NCBI RefSeq assembly: GCF_900108485.1
Contig: NZ_FNXF01000003.1
Span: 328,530-392,529 of the forward strand
Reading direction: 5' to 3'
DNA from: Rheinheimera pacifica
Lineage (GTDB): Bacteria; Pseudomonadota; Gammaproteobacteria; Enterobacterales; Alteromonadaceae
Length of the DNA: 64,000 nucleotides
The notes under the pieces are model-generated. The model did no database searches. It was given only the letters and a program-made list of their open reading frames with translations, and was not told the DNA's origin. A program made the position numbers and the translations under genes. Below, in pieces: positions 6,975 through 16,743 of the stretch (its first letter is position 1; every line of letters starts with the position of its first letter).

Positions 6975-8645
6975 TCATTGCGCCGACAATGAGGCATCCC
7001 GCACGGCGCGGAACTCTTTACCCTGATACCAGTTTGGCCAGCTGTCGCTGTTGGCTAACGCGTGCCCTACCTGATAATACAGATGTAAATCCTGCTGGGC
7101 GCCGCGTAAATCCCAGTTGGGGTCAAACTCGTCATTTACTTTGTGGTAGTAGTCGCGCACATAAATGCGCCGCTGCTCCAGGCCCCAGTCTTTACCGTGG
7201 ATAAAGCTGTCAACGCCACCACGGGCATACAACATAGGTACGCCTTTTTTTGCCAGGTTAAAGTGATCTGAGCGATAGTAAAAACCATCCTGCGGTGTGG
7301 GTTCGGGTGCTATATAGCGGTTTTGCGCCTGAGCGTATTTTTCCAGTATCGGTTCCAGCTCAGAGCTGCCATAGCCAAATACCATGACATCGCGCATTGG
7401 GCCGTACACGTTAATCACGTCCATATTAATACCGGCCACGGTTTTATCTAAAGCAAATAACGGGTTGCTCGCATACCAGGCTGAACCCAGCAAGCCGCGC
7501 TCTTCTACAGTTACCGCTAAAAACGCCACCGAACGTTTCGGTGCAGGGCCGGCTTTAAACTGCTCAGCCAGCGCCAGCAAAGCAGCGACGCCACCGGCAT
7601 TGTCCTGGGCACCGTTAAACACTTTATCGTCCGGACGGCTGAAATCTAGGCCGAAATGATCCCAGTGCGCCATATAAATAATGGCTTCATCGGGCTTTTC
7701 ACTGCCTTCAATATAACCAATAACATTGCTGGAGCTAAGCTCGCGCAAATTATTGCTAATGCTGACAGCCGCTTTGGCATTCAGCGCTACCGGTTTAAAA
7801 TCTTTGCTCAGCGCCTGCTGGCGCAGTTGTTCCAGTGAAGTGCCATTCGCAGCGAACAGTTTTTCGGCAGCGTCCAGCGACAACCAGCCTTCTACTTCAG
7901 TTTTGTGCAGGTTTTTGTTGTCGTTAGCCAGCTCAAACCGAATTGGCGAGGTGCCCGCTACCACATTCCAGCCATAGCTGGCGGCGTCGGTTTCATGCAC
8001 TATCAGCGCCATAGCCGCGCCCTGGCGGGCTGCTTCTTCGTATTTGTAAGTCCAGCGGCCGTAGTACGTCATGGCATTGCCGGTAAACAGCTGTGGGTCT
8101 TGCGTGGCGTAGCCCGGATCATTAACCAGCATTACCACGGTTTTGCCTTTTACATCTAAACCGGCGTAATCATTCCAGTTATATTCCGGTGCGACTATGC
8201 CATAACCAACAAATACTACGTCGCTGTCGGCAACATCTATTTGCCCCAGCATCCGGGTAGACCAGGCCATCATATCGGTTTTATAAGTCAGTGTAGTATT
8301 GGCGCCGCTGTTATCGGTTAGCGTTAATGCCGATACCTTAACAGGGTCTATCTGCACCACCGGCACACTCTGGCGGTAACTGTCGCCGCTGTATGGCGTT
8401 AAGCCAATACGGGCATACTGCTGCTCCAGATATTGTACGGTAAGCTCTTCACCTTTAGTTGCCGGGGCTCGGCCCTGCATTTCATCTGAGGCAATTTTCT
8501 GAAAATAACCGGCAAAATTGGCGTTAAAACTGGTTTGCAGCAGAGGTTGCTCTGGCTGTGGCGGCGTATTCTGTTTTGAACACGACGCCACTAGCAGGCT
8601 GGCGCTAAGTGCAGCTACCAGCATAGGGCCGAACTGAAGTGTCAT
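6975..8645 (-). CDS. M28 family zinc aminopeptidase, lipoprotein
   Basis: A 556-residue exported peptidase. The N-terminus has a hydrophobic signal and lipobox LLVASC with Cys22, so it is probably membrane anchored. A PA (protease-associated) insert lies around residues 130-290. The M28 zinc ligands are visible: the His/Asp of MAHWDHFG (about 327-330), Asp in FNGAQDNAGG, Glu-Glu in VTVEERGLLGS, Asp in INMDVINVYG and His in YYRSDHFNLA. It would remove N-terminal amino acids from peptides outside the cytoplasm. It appears to be a single gene; the SIMPL gene 87 bases upstream is on the same strand and could share a transcript. No unusual residues. Confidence 0.92.
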   Translation of the reverse strand: MTLQFGPMLVAALSASLLVASCSKQNTPPQPEQPLLQTSFNANFAGYFQKIASDEMQGRAPATKGEELTVQYLEQQYARIGLTPYSGDSYRQSVPVVQIDPVKVSALTLTDNSGANTTLTYKTDMMAWSTRMLGQIDVADSDVVFVGYGIVAPEYNWNDYAGLDVKGKTVVMLVNDPGYATQDPQLFTGNAMTYYGRWTYKYEEAARQGAAMALIVHETDAASYGWNVVAGTSPIRFELANDNKNLHKTEVEGWLSLDAAEKLFAANGTSLEQLRQQALSKDFKPVALNAKAAVSISNNLRELSSSNVIGYIEGSEKPDEAIIYMAHWDHFGLDFSRPDDKVFNGAQDNAGGVAALLALAEQFKAGPAPKRSVAFLAVTVEERGLLGSAWYASNPLFALDKTVAGINMDVINVYGPMRDVMVFGYGSSELEPILEKYAQAQNRYIAPEPTPQDGFYYRSDHFNLAKKGVPMLYARGGVDSFIHGKDWGLEQRRIYVRDYYHKVNDEFDPNWDLRGAQQDLHLYYQVGHALANSDSWPNWYQGKEFRAVRDASLSAQ

Positions 8646-8732
8646 CAGGTTTCCTTAAATACAGCTAAGATAAGCGCTTACCTTAGCCTATTGCCGGCCC
8701 TGACACGACAACATTGAGACAAACAGCCTGGA

Positions 8733-9461
8733 TCAGGGCTTAAGTTTGTAAATTACATTAACTGATTTTTCCAACTGAATATGTTTTGGCACTATTAAGT
8801 TACTGCTGCTACTTTCTGCCATATCAGCTTTGCGCATTGCGCCATAGCTTACCGAGCCGCCGCCAAAGCCAAAATCACCGGCCATAGCGCCCCAGCCTGA
8901 AGCTTCGCTGATAGCAAATACAGAACTGATTTTAACACCTTGTGCCGCAGCCAAACTGTTAGCCCGGCGACGGGCGTCAGCACCGGCTTTTTCACTTAAT
9001 TGCTGCTCGTATTGCTCACGCTGGCTGCTGTCAAAACTGCCACTGATAGAGAAAATTTGCGGCTGTTTAAACAGGTAATCCATTACAGCAACATAATTGG
9101 TCAGCTGGTTCAGCGTTACCATAATGGGCTGGCTGGCTTCATAACCGGTTATGGCTCTGTTGTTATAGTCTTTAAACAGCGCTTCTTTGTTAATCTGGGC
9201 GGCATCAATATCGGCTTCGGTAATGCCTTGTTTAGCCAGAAACTGCATTAGGTCACGGCCCTGCTTGTACACCGCTTCAGTTGCAGCATCAGCTTTATCT
9301 GCGGTTTGGCGGATAACAAACTGAATACGGGCTTTGTCCGGTGCAACTTCCAGTTTGGCCGCACCGGTAACATTAATAAACGGAAAATCCGGCAGCGGGC
9401 TGGCCTGCACTGCGCCGCTAAGGGTTAATGCCAGGGCGGTAGTAATAGTGGCTAATTTCAT
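8733..9461 (-). CDS. SIMPL domain (DUF541) periplasmic protein
   Basis: A 242-residue protein with a cleavable signal peptide (cut probably after residues AVQA, about 20) followed by a SIMPL domain: INVTGAAKLEVAPDKARIQFVIRQT at the start and the long helix and strand with AGADARRRANSLAAAQGVKI. Family members are periplasmic or surface proteins linked to oxidative-stress resistance and adhesion, without known catalytic activity. A glycine-rich stretch (GAMAGDFGFGGGSVSYGAM) lies near residues 190-208. It sits upstream of the M28 peptidase gene on the same strand and divergent to the M1 peptidase gene. Confidence 0.88.
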   Translation of the reverse strand: MKLATITTALALTLSGAVQASPLPDFPFINVTGAAKLEVAPDKARIQFVIRQTADKADAATEAVYKQGRDLMQFLAKQGITEADIDAAQINKEALFKDYNNRAITGYEASQPIMVTLNQLTNYVAVMDYLFKQPQIFSISGSFDSSQREQYEQQLSEKAGADARRRANSLAAAQGVKISSVFAISEASGWGAMAGDFGFGGGSVSYGAMRKADMAESSSSNLIVPKHIQLEKSVNVIYKLKP

Positions 9462-9591
9462 CTCAAACTCCTGTAGTGTTTAACGCGCATTACAGCAAAA
9501 CGGCGCGGCTTAAGTTGTTACTATTTGTAGAGTTGTATTTGGCCTGAGTTTGCCTTTACACTCTGCTCTCTTTCGATGTTAAGGAAACACC

Positions 9592-11448
9592 ATGTCTGTA
9601 CGCCTGCTTCCCCTTAGCACGGCCCTGCTCTGCAGTAGCTATGCTTTTGTCGCTACCGATACTCTGGCCGCTACCGATGCCTATACCTACGCCAACATTG
9701 ATGCCGTAACGGTAAAGCACCTGCACCTGGATTTAGCCGTTAATTTTGAGCAAAAAGCCTTAACCGGCTTTGCCGATTTACAACTTAACTGGCTAAACAG
9801 CAGAAGCAATACAGTATATCTGGACACCCGCGATCTGGTTATAGAGCGCATTTACGCCAAAAGGGCCGACGGCAACTGGCAAAAAGTGCCTTTTAGCCTG
9901 GGGCAGCACGATGCAGTGCTGGGCAGCAAACTTACGGTAAGCCCCTCCTTTCAGGCGCAAACACTGCGTATTTACTACAGCTCTACCGACAAAGCCTCTG
10001 GCCTGCAGTGGTTAACGCCGGAGCAAACCGCCGGTAAAACCACACCCTTTATGTTCAGCCAGAACCAGGCCATTCATGCCCGTAGCTGGATCCCAATTCA
10101 GGACACCCCGGCCGTGCGCATGACGTACAGCGCCCGTATTCAAACCCGTGACGATGTGCTGGCTATTATGAGTGCCAATAATGAACCGGGCATGATTCGC
10201 GACGGCGATTACCAGTTTGTTATGCCACAGGCTATTCCGGCCTACTTAATTGCCATAGCCGCCGGTGATTTACAATTTAAAGCCATGAGTGAGCAAACCG
10301 GCGTTTATGCCGAGCCTTATATTCTTAACGCCTCGGCGCAAGAGTTTGCCAGCACCCAGGCGATGATCGATGCCACTGAACAGCTGTACGGTGACTACCG
10401 CTGGGGCCGTTACGACTTACTGATCTTACCGCCCAGCTTCCCGTTTGGCGGTATGGAAAACCCGGTACTGAGCTTTATTACCCCCACAGTGGTGGCCGGT
10501 GATGGCAGCCTGGTGAATTTAATTGCCCACGAGCTGGCGCATTCCTGGTCGGGTAATCTGGTCACTAACGCGACCTGGCGCGATTTATGGCTCAATGAAG
10601 GTTTTACCTCCTATGTCGAAAACCGCATTATGGAGCAGGTATTCGGCACAGATCGCGCCATTATGGAGCAAGCCTTATCGGTGCAGGGTTTAAAAGAAGA
10701 GTTGGCAGAGCTACCCGCTAACGACAGCATTTTGTATATCGACCTTAACGGCCGTGATCCGGACGACGCCTTTAGCGGCGTGCCTTACACCAAGGGCCAG
10801 CTGTTTTTAATGTATCTGGAGCAAAAATTCGGCCGCGATAAGTTTGACCCGTTCGTGCGGCAGTACTTTGACGACCATGCTTTTCAAAGCCTGGATACCG
10901 CACGCTTTGTAAAGTACTTAAACACCCACTTACTGCAAAAATACCCCGGCATAGTGTCGCTGGATGAAGCCAAAAGCTGGATTTACCAGCCTGGCTTGCC
11001 AGCGGGCACGCCCGATCCGCAGTCGGATGCGTTTAATCAGGTGCAGCAACAGGCTGACAGCTGGCTGGCCGGCACCAGTGAACTAACCAGCCTGCCCACC
11101 GATAACTGGACAGTACACGAATGGCTGTATTTTATTAATAATCTGCCGCTGACTATTGCGCCGGAGCAACTGGCAGAGCTGGACAGCACCTTTAACCTGA
11201 CGCAATCGACCAACAGCGAAATTGCTCACGCCTGGTATTTACTGGCACTTAAAACCGGTTATCAGGACATTGCCGCCGCGCTGGAGCAGTATCTGGTGGG
11301 TATTGGCCGGCGTAAGCTGATTATTCCGCTGTACCGCCAGTTAGCCACCACCCCGGAAGGCCTGGCTTTTGCCCGTGCCGTATACGAAAAAGCCCGCCCT
11401 GGTTATCATCCGCTGGCGCAGGGTACGGTAGATGAGATACTGAAGTAG
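9592..11448 (+). CDS. M1 family zinc aminopeptidase (leukotriene A4 hydrolase-like), exported
   Basis: A 618-residue enzyme with a signal peptide (residues 1-26). Catalytic features are intact: the exopeptidase loop GGMEN at residues 286-290 and the zinc site HELAHSWSG...NEGF with His313, Glu314, His317 and Glu336. The C-terminal third (after about 480) is the helical domain of the leukotriene A4 hydrolase/cold-active aminopeptidase type. It would release N-terminal residues from peptides in the periplasm, complementing the M28 enzyme nearby. The start follows AAGGAAAC with suitable spacing. A factor-independent terminator follows the stop codon. Confidence 0.93.
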   Translation: MSVRLLPLSTALLCSSYAFVATDTLAATDAYTYANIDAVTVKHLHLDLAVNFEQKALTGFADLQLNWLNSRSNTVYLDTRDLVIERIYAKRADGNWQKVPFSLGQHDAVLGSKLTVSPSFQAQTLRIYYSSTDKASGLQWLTPEQTAGKTTPFMFSQNQAIHARSWIPIQDTPAVRMTYSARIQTRDDVLAIMSANNEPGMIRDGDYQFVMPQAIPAYLIAIAAGDLQFKAMSEQTGVYAEPYILNASAQEFASTQAMIDATEQLYGDYRWGRYDLLILPPSFPFGGMENPVLSFITPTVVAGDGSLVNLIAHELAHSWSGNLVTNATWRDLWLNEGFTSYVENRIMEQVFGTDRAIMEQALSVQGLKEELAELPANDSILYIDLNGRDPDDAFSGVPYTKGQLFLMYLEQKFGRDKFDPFVRQYFDDHAFQSLDTARFVKYLNTHLLQKYPGIVSLDEAKSWIYQPGLPAGTPDPQSDAFNQVQQQADSWLAGTSELTSLPTDNWTVHEWLYFINNLPLTIAPEQLAELDSTFNLTQSTNSEIAHAWYLLALKTGYQDIAAALEQYLVGIGRRKLIIPLYRQLATTPEGLAFARAVYEKARPGYHPLAQGTVDEILK

Positions 11449-11468
11449 CAAACCAATAGTCCGCTACG

Positions 11469-11504
11469 CCGGTGCTGTGCTTAGTTAGCTGCAGCACCGG
11501 TTTT
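11469..11504 (+). terminator. Rho-independent terminator after the M1 peptidase gene
   Basis: CCGGTGCTG (11469-11477) pairs perfectly with CAGCACCGG (11492-11500), followed by TTTT. It lies 20 bases after the M1 stop codon and overlaps the end of the convergent LysR gene by two bases. Confidence 0.75.
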
Positions 11505-12435
11505 ACACCTTAAGCTTATCTAACAACCAGTCCGGTTCAATACACTCCGGCAAATGCGCTGCAATAAACTGTGTTAACGACTGCGCCGCATAAGATAAGC
11601 GCTTATCAGCGTTACGTACCAGATACCAATGGCTGTTAAGCGGAAAACCGGCCACATCCAGCACCGCCAGTTTTTCCCGCCCTTCCAGCAGGGTATGGCC
11701 GGAAATGACCGACAAGCCCAGCCCTGCCGCTACGCTTAAACGAATAGCTTCGTTGCTTTCAATCTGCATACTGTGGCTAAGCTGTATACCCTGGCTGCTA
11801 AGCCAGGCTTCAAACATCATCCTTGTGGCACTGCCGGGCTCGCGCAATAAAAACCGCTCCTGCTTTAACCGGGTAAAATCAAGCTGCCGCTGCCCCACCG
11901 CCCAATGCTCTGAAGGTGCAATAAGCTGCAGCGGGTTTTTCACTATCGGCGTGGCCAGTACATGCTCACCACCGGGCGGGTGGCTAAACAGGTAAATATC
12001 GTCTTGTTGCTGTTCAAAACGGCTTAAAATATGCGCGCGATTGCCAATATGCAGGGTCACCTCAATCTGTGGAAAACGCCGGTAAAACGGTGCCAAAATG
12101 CGCGGCATTAAATACTGCGCAGTATTCACCACCGCTATGCTTAAGCTGCCGCGCCGCCCGGCGTGCAGCTCACTGATCTCACCGGCTAAATCATCAAACC
12201 GGCTTAGCACATCGCAGGCCGCCTGATACAACGCCTGCCCGGCTGCCGTAGGTTGCAACGAGCCGGCATGGCTGTGCAGCAAGGGCTCGTTTAACACCTC
12301 AGATAGCTTTTTCAACTGTAGCGATACCGTCGGCTGGGTTAAATGCAGTGCCCGCGCTGCGGCGGAAATGCTGCCCAGCTGCACTACCCTGATATACACC
12401 TGCAGCAAGCGAAAACTTAATTGCCGTACGTCCAT
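11503..12435 (-). CDS. LysR family transcriptional regulator
   Basis: A 310-residue regulator. The winged helix-turn-helix occupies residues 1-65 (LLQVYIRVVQLGSISAAARALHLTQPTVSLQLKKLSE), followed by the linker helix and a two-lobed periplasmic-binding-like effector domain. ATG at 12433-12435 is chosen because GAGG lies six bases upstream; a longer TTG start at 12450 is possible but less likely. It is divergent from an SbtA-type transporter gene across a 131-base gap containing a perfect 16-base palindrome. That arrangement suggests it controls the transporter, as CbbR/CmpR-like regulators do elsewhere; the effector is unknown. Confidence 0.9.
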   Translation of the reverse strand: MDVRQLSFRLLQVYIRVVQLGSISAAARALHLTQPTVSLQLKKLSEVLNEPLLHSHAGSLQPTAAGQALYQAACDVLSRFDDLAGEISELHAGRRGSLSIAVVNTAQYLMPRILAPFYRRFPQIEVTLHIGNRAHILSRFEQQQDDIYLFSHPPGGEHVLATPIVKNPLQLIAPSEHWAVGQRQLDFTRLKQERFLLREPGSATRMMFEAWLSSQGIQLSHSMQIESNEAIRLSVAAGLGLSVISGHTLLEGREKLAVLDVAGFPLNSHWYLVRNADKRLSYAAQSLTQFIAAHLPECIEPDWLLDKLKV

Positions 12436-12470
12436 TGCGCCCTCTTTCAATTACATCCACAAACACAGCC

Positions 12471-12486
12471 ATAGATAATTATCTAT
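12471..12486. promoter_or_regulatory. Perfect palindrome, candidate LysR operator
   Basis: ATAGATAATTATCTAT is a perfect 16-base palindrome in the middle of the LysR-sbtA divergent region, 35 bases before the regulator start and 80 bases before the transporter start. The position is typical of an autoregulatory LysR site; the rest of the region (to 12520) is very AT-rich. Confidence 0.5.
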
Positions 12487-12566
12487 ATAAAACACTTATA
12501 TTATTAATTAGGCAATAAGATTGTTTTTCGGCACACTGCGCTGGTTTCCATTTAGCGGAGAGTGTT

Positions 12567-13502
12567 ATGCCTGATGTTGTAATCGCGTTTTTTGCCCTGG
12601 GCTTGTTGGCCGGGCTGGTAAAGTCAGATTTGAAAGTGCCGCTGCCGATATACGAAACCCTGTCGATTTTACTGATGCTAACCCTGGGCTTAAAAGGCGG
12701 TATGGCACTACACGGTGTACCGCTGATGCCGATATTGCCCGAGCTTGGCCTGATTGCCGCCACTGGCGTGGCACTGCCATTGTTACTATACCCGCTGCTA
12801 CGCAAACTGGTGCGGCTTAGCAGCGCCAATGCCGCCAGTGTGGCGGCGCATTACGGCTCGGTTAGCGCCGGTACCTTTGCTGTGGTGATGGCACTGGCAA
12901 TGCAGCATAACTTGCCGATGCAGCCGCAAACTACGCTGTATCTGGTCCTACTGGAGCTACCTGCTATTGTCACCATGCTATGGCTGTATCGCTATGTAAA
13001 CGGCAGCAAGGCCGGCTCGTTGGCGATACTGCATGAAGCCTTAACCAGCCGCGGTGTGTTACTGCTGGGCGGTGGTTTGCTGATTGGCTGGTTGTATGGC
13101 CCTGAAGGGCTATCCGCTATTACGCCGGTGTTAATGGGCGGCTTCAGTACTTTGTTAGCGCTGTTTTTACTGGAAATGGGCCTGTGCACTGCCAAAGTGT
13201 GCTCGCCACTGCCGGTTAAACAATGGCGGCTGATGCTGTTTGCCCTGCTGGCCCCCTTTGTACTGGCCTGGCTGGGTATTGGCCTGGGCCTGCTGCTGGG
13301 GTTAAGCAGTGGCAGTATTCTGGTATTAGCTGCTCTGATGGCCAGCGCATCTTATATAGCAGCGCCGGCGGCTATCCGCGCTGCCATACCGCAGGCGGAT
13401 ATTGGCCTGGCACTACTGGCCGCGCTGGGGCTGACGTTCCCGCTTAATGTGCTTATTGGCCTGCCGCTGTATTTAAGCTGGATCACGGCGCTAACCGGTT
13501 AA
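12567..13502 (+). CDS. SbtA-type sodium-dependent bicarbonate transporter family permease
   Basis: A 311-residue membrane protein with about ten transmembrane segments in two inverted halves. The first half begins FFALGLLAGLVKSDLKVPLPIYETLSILLMLTLGLKGG, characteristic of the SbtA (former DUF897) family, and the second repeats the pattern near GVLLLGGGLLIGWLYGPEG. Cyanobacterial SbtA imports bicarbonate with sodium; in heterotrophs the substrate is less certain. The start follows GGAGAG at suitable spacing. No PII-like SbtB gene is adjacent. The divergent LysR gene is its likely regulator. Confidence 0.85.
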   Translation: MPDVVIAFFALGLLAGLVKSDLKVPLPIYETLSILLMLTLGLKGGMALHGVPLMPILPELGLIAATGVALPLLLYPLLRKLVRLSSANAASVAAHYGSVSAGTFAVVMALAMQHNLPMQPQTTLYLVLLELPAIVTMLWLYRYVNGSKAGSLAILHEALTSRGVLLLGGGLLIGWLYGPEGLSAITPVLMGGFSTLLALFLLEMGLCTAKVCSPLPVKQWRLMLFALLAPFVLAWLGIGLGLLLGLSSGSILVLAALMASASYIAAPAAIRAAIPQADIGLALLAALGLTFPLNVLIGLPLYLSWITALTG

Positions 13503-13544
13503 AGCCGGCAGTTTTAGCCCGCCCGGTTAACGCGGGCTGGCTGG

Positions 13545-15803
13545 TTAAAGCGCTAAGCGGCGCAGCCGCAGCGCGTTGGTTACCACAAACACACTGGATA
13601 ACGCCATCGCACCGGCGGCCAGCATCGGCGATAACAACAAGCCAAAGGCCGGGTACAGTGCCCCGGCAGCTACCGGCAACAGCAGCACGTTGTAGCCAAA
13701 AGCCCAAAATAAATTCTGGCGGATATTACGCAAGGTGGCTTTGCTAAGCGCTATGGCATTAACTACACCCATAATATCGGCACGCATTAACACCACATCG
13801 GCCGCTTCTATTGCGATATCGGTGCCGTTACCCACCGCCAGGCCAATATCGGCCTCTGCCAGCGCCGGTGCATCATTAATACCATCACCGACAAAAGCCA
13901 CAGCACCGAACTCAGCACGTAGCTGTTTTACGGCATCAACCTTGCCCTGCGGCAACACTTCGGCCACCACGGTATCAATCTGCAACTGGTTGGCAATCGC
14001 CTCAGCGGTATGGCGGTTATCACCGCTGATCATCGCTACTTTTAAGCCCAATTGGTGCATCGCCGTTATCGCCTCTGCGGAGCCAGGTTTTAGCGTATCG
14101 GCCACCGCCAGCATTGCCACGAGCTTATTATCCAGCGCCAGATACAACACCGTTTTACCGCTTTTGGCCAGCGTATCGGCCGGAACCGCCTGCGTAGTTA
14201 CATCCAATTGTAGCTGATGCATAAAACGGTCGGCACCAATGGCAACCTGTTGGCCGTTAACCGTGCCGCTTACCCCCATGCCGCTGTGCACAGTAAAATT
14301 GCTTACCGGCTGCAATGTCAGTTGCTGCTGCGCCGCGGCAGTCACTAAGGCTTCGGCCAGCGGATGCTCAGATTGTTGCTCCAGCGCCGCTGCCAGCGCC
14401 AGAATATCCTGCTCATTCAGGCCTGCTTGCAGTATTAAGGTGTCGGTCAGTTGCGGTTTACCCAAGGTTAAGGTGCCGGTTTTATCCAGTGCTATCACCT
14501 TACAATCGCGTAGCGTTTGCAGTGCACTGCCCTGGCGAAACAAAATACCCAGCTGCGCTGCGCGACCGGTGCCAACCATAATAGAGGTCGGCGTGGCCAG
14601 GCCCATGGCGCAGGGGCAGGCAATAATCAGCACCGCTACGGCATTAACCAGCGCCAGGCTAAGGGCCGGATCCGGCCCCCACAGCCACCAGACGACAAAG
14701 GTAGCAGCCGCCAGCAGCATAACCAGCGGTACAAAAATCGCCGTTACTTTATCTACTAACGACTGAATGGGTAATTTGTCGCTTTGCGCTTGTTGCACCA
14801 GGGCAATAATTTGTGCCAGTACGGTATCGCCGGCGGCTTTGCTTACGCGCACCTGCAGCACGCCCTGCTTATTTACCGTACCGGCATACACCGCATCACC
14901 GCGCTGTTTGGCTTTGGCCAGCGGCTCGCCGCTTAGCATCGACTCATCGATATAAGACTCGCCCTGCTCTACAGTGGCATCCAGCGCAATACGTTCACCG
15001 GCGCGCACTAATAACAGGTCGCCGGGTTTAATTTGCGCCAGAGCGACCTTATGCTGGTTACCGTCTATTAACAGCGTTGCGGTAGCAGGCTGCAAACTAA
15101 GCAGTTGCTGTATCGCCGCACCGGTTTGGCCTTTGGCGCGCGCTTCCAGATAACGCCCCAGCAAAATCAGCGTCACTATTACTGCAGCGGCCTCAAAATA
15201 CACCTGCGCCGTGCCATCCGGCAGCAGCTGCGGCATAAAGGTCGCCACCAGCGAAAAGCCCCAGGCCGATAAGGTGCCCAGCGCCACTAAGGAATTCATT
15301 TCCGGTTGGCCTTTTAGCAGCAGCGGAATACCGGTTTGCATAAAGCGCCGCCCCGGCCCCAGTAAAACTAAGGTAGTCAGCACAGCCTGAAGTTGCCAGT
15401 TCAGGCTTTGGCCTAAAGTGGCCATTAACCAATGGTGGAACGCCGGAATAAGGTGAGCGCCCATTTCCAATACAAATACCGGTAAGGTTAACGCAGCAGC
15501 TAACCACAGATCGCGCAGCAACACCGCCTGCTCTGCCTGCTTTTGTGCCGTTTTATCCTGCTGTGCAGCCTGTTTATCTGCCTCGGCTACCAGCACTGTG
15601 GCTTTATAACCGGCGCCCTGTAACGCTGCCACTAAAGCCGCCGCTGCGGCGCTGCCCTCTACCTGCGCCTGCTCAGTGGCCAGGTTTACACTGGCTGAGT
15701 GTACGCCAGGCACCGCCAGTAAGGCTTTTTCCACCTTGCCCACACAAGAGCCGCAGTGCATATCACTGATATTAAGCCTGATTTTCGACATTGCTTTTGA
15801 CAT
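13545..15803 (-). CDS. copA: Copper-exporting P-type ATPase
   Basis: A 752-residue P1B-type ATPase that pumps Cu(I) out of the cytoplasm. There is one N-terminal heavy-metal domain with MHCGSC (Cys17, Cys20), a pair of hydrophobic segments with basic loops, the membrane metal site IIACPCAMGLATP (about residues 393-405), the phosphorylation site DKTGTLT (Asp439), the HP motif (SEHPLAEAL) and the hinge VGDGINDAPAL. Length and order are normal. It lies 21 bases downstream of cueR on the same strand with a GGAG ribosome binding site, so it is co-transcribed from the CueR promoter. Unlike E. coli, where cueR and copA are unlinked, here regulator and pump form one autoregulated unit. Confidence 0.96.
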   Translation of the reverse strand: MSKAMSKIRLNISDMHCGSCVGKVEKALLAVPGVHSASVNLATEQAQVEGSAAAAALVAALQGAGYKATVLVAEADKQAAQQDKTAQKQAEQAVLLRDLWLAAALTLPVFVLEMGAHLIPAFHHWLMATLGQSLNWQLQAVLTTLVLLGPGRRFMQTGIPLLLKGQPEMNSLVALGTLSAWGFSLVATFMPQLLPDGTAQVYFEAAAVIVTLILLGRYLEARAKGQTGAAIQQLLSLQPATATLLIDGNQHKVALAQIKPGDLLLVRAGERIALDATVEQGESYIDESMLSGEPLAKAKQRGDAVYAGTVNKQGVLQVRVSKAAGDTVLAQIIALVQQAQSDKLPIQSLVDKVTAIFVPLVMLLAAATFVVWWLWGPDPALSLALVNAVAVLIIACPCAMGLATPTSIMVGTGRAAQLGILFRQGSALQTLRDCKVIALDKTGTLTLGKPQLTDTLILQAGLNEQDILALAAALEQQSEHPLAEALVTAAAQQQLTLQPVSNFTVHSGMGVSGTVNGQQVAIGADRFMHQLQLDVTTQAVPADTLAKSGKTVLYLALDNKLVAMLAVADTLKPGSAEAITAMHQLGLKVAMISGDNRHTAEAIANQLQIDTVVAEVLPQGKVDAVKQLRAEFGAVAFVGDGINDAPALAEADIGLAVGNGTDIAIEAADVVLMRADIMGVVNAIALSKATLRNIRQNLFWAFGYNVLLLPVAAGALYPAFGLLLSPMLAAGAMALSSVFVVTNALRLRRLAL

Positions 15804-15824
15804 TAATTTGTCTCCACTGCTGGT

Positions 15825-16223
15825 TTAACTACTAGCCGGCTTAGCCAGGTGCTGTAAAATGGCACAGTGCGCGCCACCATCAGCAGCACATTGCGCTATC
15901 ATCTGCTGCAGCGTTTGTTTCATCGCGTGCAGCTCTTGCAGTTTCAGCTCTACTTCAGCTAAATGTTGTAGTGCCACCTGCTTGACTACAGTGTTAGAAC
16001 GCTGCGGGTTTTGCCACAGCGCCAACAGGCCGGCAATATCGGCCAGTGAAAAGCCCAATACACGGGCGCGGCGAATAAACTTAAGTATTTCAATATCTTT
16101 TGGCTGGTATTGCCGGTAACCGGCATCGCTGCGCTGCATAGGCTGCAAAAGCCCGCTTTGCTCATAATGGCGGATCATTTTTGCGCTAAGGCCACTTGCC
16201 GCGGCTGCCTGACCAATATTCAT
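15825..16223 (-). CDS. cueR: Cu(I)-responsive transcriptional regulator CueR
   Basis: A 132-residue MerR-family regulator. The helix-turn-helix is at residues 1-38 (MNIGQAAAASGLSAKMIRHYEQSGLL), then the dimerisation helix, then the metal-binding loop CAADGGAHC with Cys112 and Cys120, the same spacing as the Cu(I) ligands of E. coli CueR. The ATG at 16221-16223 is selected because AGGAG lies six bases upstream; a longer ORF adds seven residues not found in the family. First gene of the cueR-copA operon, driven by the MerR-type promoter at 16254-16284, which it should itself activate with copper. Confidence 0.95.
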   Translation of the reverse strand: MNIGQAAAASGLSAKMIRHYEQSGLLQPMQRSDAGYRQYQPKDIEILKFIRRARVLGFSLADIAGLLALWQNPQRSNTVVKQVALQHLAEVELKLQELHAMKQTLQQMIAQCAADGGAHCAILQHLAKPASS

Positions 16224-16253
16224 TGCTGTCTCCTGCTGCATCACACTGGTAGC

Positions 16254-16284
16254 AGTATGAACCTTACCATCATGGCAAGGTCAA
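16254..16284 (-). promoter_or_regulatory. CueR-type promoter of cueR-copA
   Basis: On the minus strand: -35 TTGACC (16279-16284), a 19-base spacer and -10 CATACT (16254-16259). The spacer contains the imperfect inverted repeat ACCTTGCC-ATGAT-GGTAAGGT, matching the known CueR box pattern (ACCTTCC...GGAAGGT). The 19-base spacing is the hallmark of promoters that need a MerR-family activator. Confidence 0.88.
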
Positions 16285-16396
16285 GCGGCAATAGCGATTA
16301 AACACACTGATCCATAATGCGCGCCAGCCGTAACCGCAGCAACAGTATTTAGCCAACAGCAGAATTAAGCATTTAGCTGTGCAAAAGAGGCAAAAA

Positions 16397-16741
16397 ATGC
16401 AAAAACTGTTTTTTGATGGCAGCTGTGCTTTATGCCGGCGCGAAATTAACTGGCTGGCACCCAAACTGAAGCCGCATTTAGAGCTTATCGATATCAGCGC
16501 AGACGGCTTTAGTGGCTTTGAAGGCGTAACTAAAACCGCCATGATGCAGCAGATTCATTTATGGCGGGAGGATCATTTTTTGATTGGTATCGACGCAACC
16601 TTGCACTACTGGCAACTGGCCGGCCACAGCTGGCTGGTGGCGTTATTGCGCCTGCCCCCCTGCTATTGGCTGGCGAAAAAAGCCTATGCATATTGGGCAG
16701 CCAAACGCAGTAACTGCTCAAGCGGCAATTGCACACTCTAA
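16397..16741 (+). CDS. DCC family (DUF393) thiol-disulfide oxidoreductase-like protein
   Basis: A 114-residue protein opening with LFFDGSCALCRREINWL, the DGxCxxC signature that names the DCC family, followed by a thioredoxin-like fold. The conserved SWLVALLRLPPCYWLAKKAY at about residues 77-95 is typical of the C-terminal part. The start at 16397 is preferred over an in-frame one 18 bases upstream because AGAGG lies just before it. The redox substrate is unknown. It is followed two bases later by an unrelated hypothetical gene and a DUF3429 relic, suggesting a small plus-strand operon. Confidence 0.85.
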   Translation: MQKLFFDGSCALCRREINWLAPKLKPHLELIDISADGFSGFEGVTKTAMMQQIHLWREDHFLIGIDATLHYWQLAGHSWLVALLRLPPCYWLAKKAYAYWAAKRSNCSSGNCTL

Positions 16742-16743
16742 CC

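Noticed and set aside
13516..13538. Hairpin AGCCCGC/GCGGGCT between the sbtA and copA genes as a terminator
   Set aside because: No T-tract follows on either strand, so only a weak structure is left.
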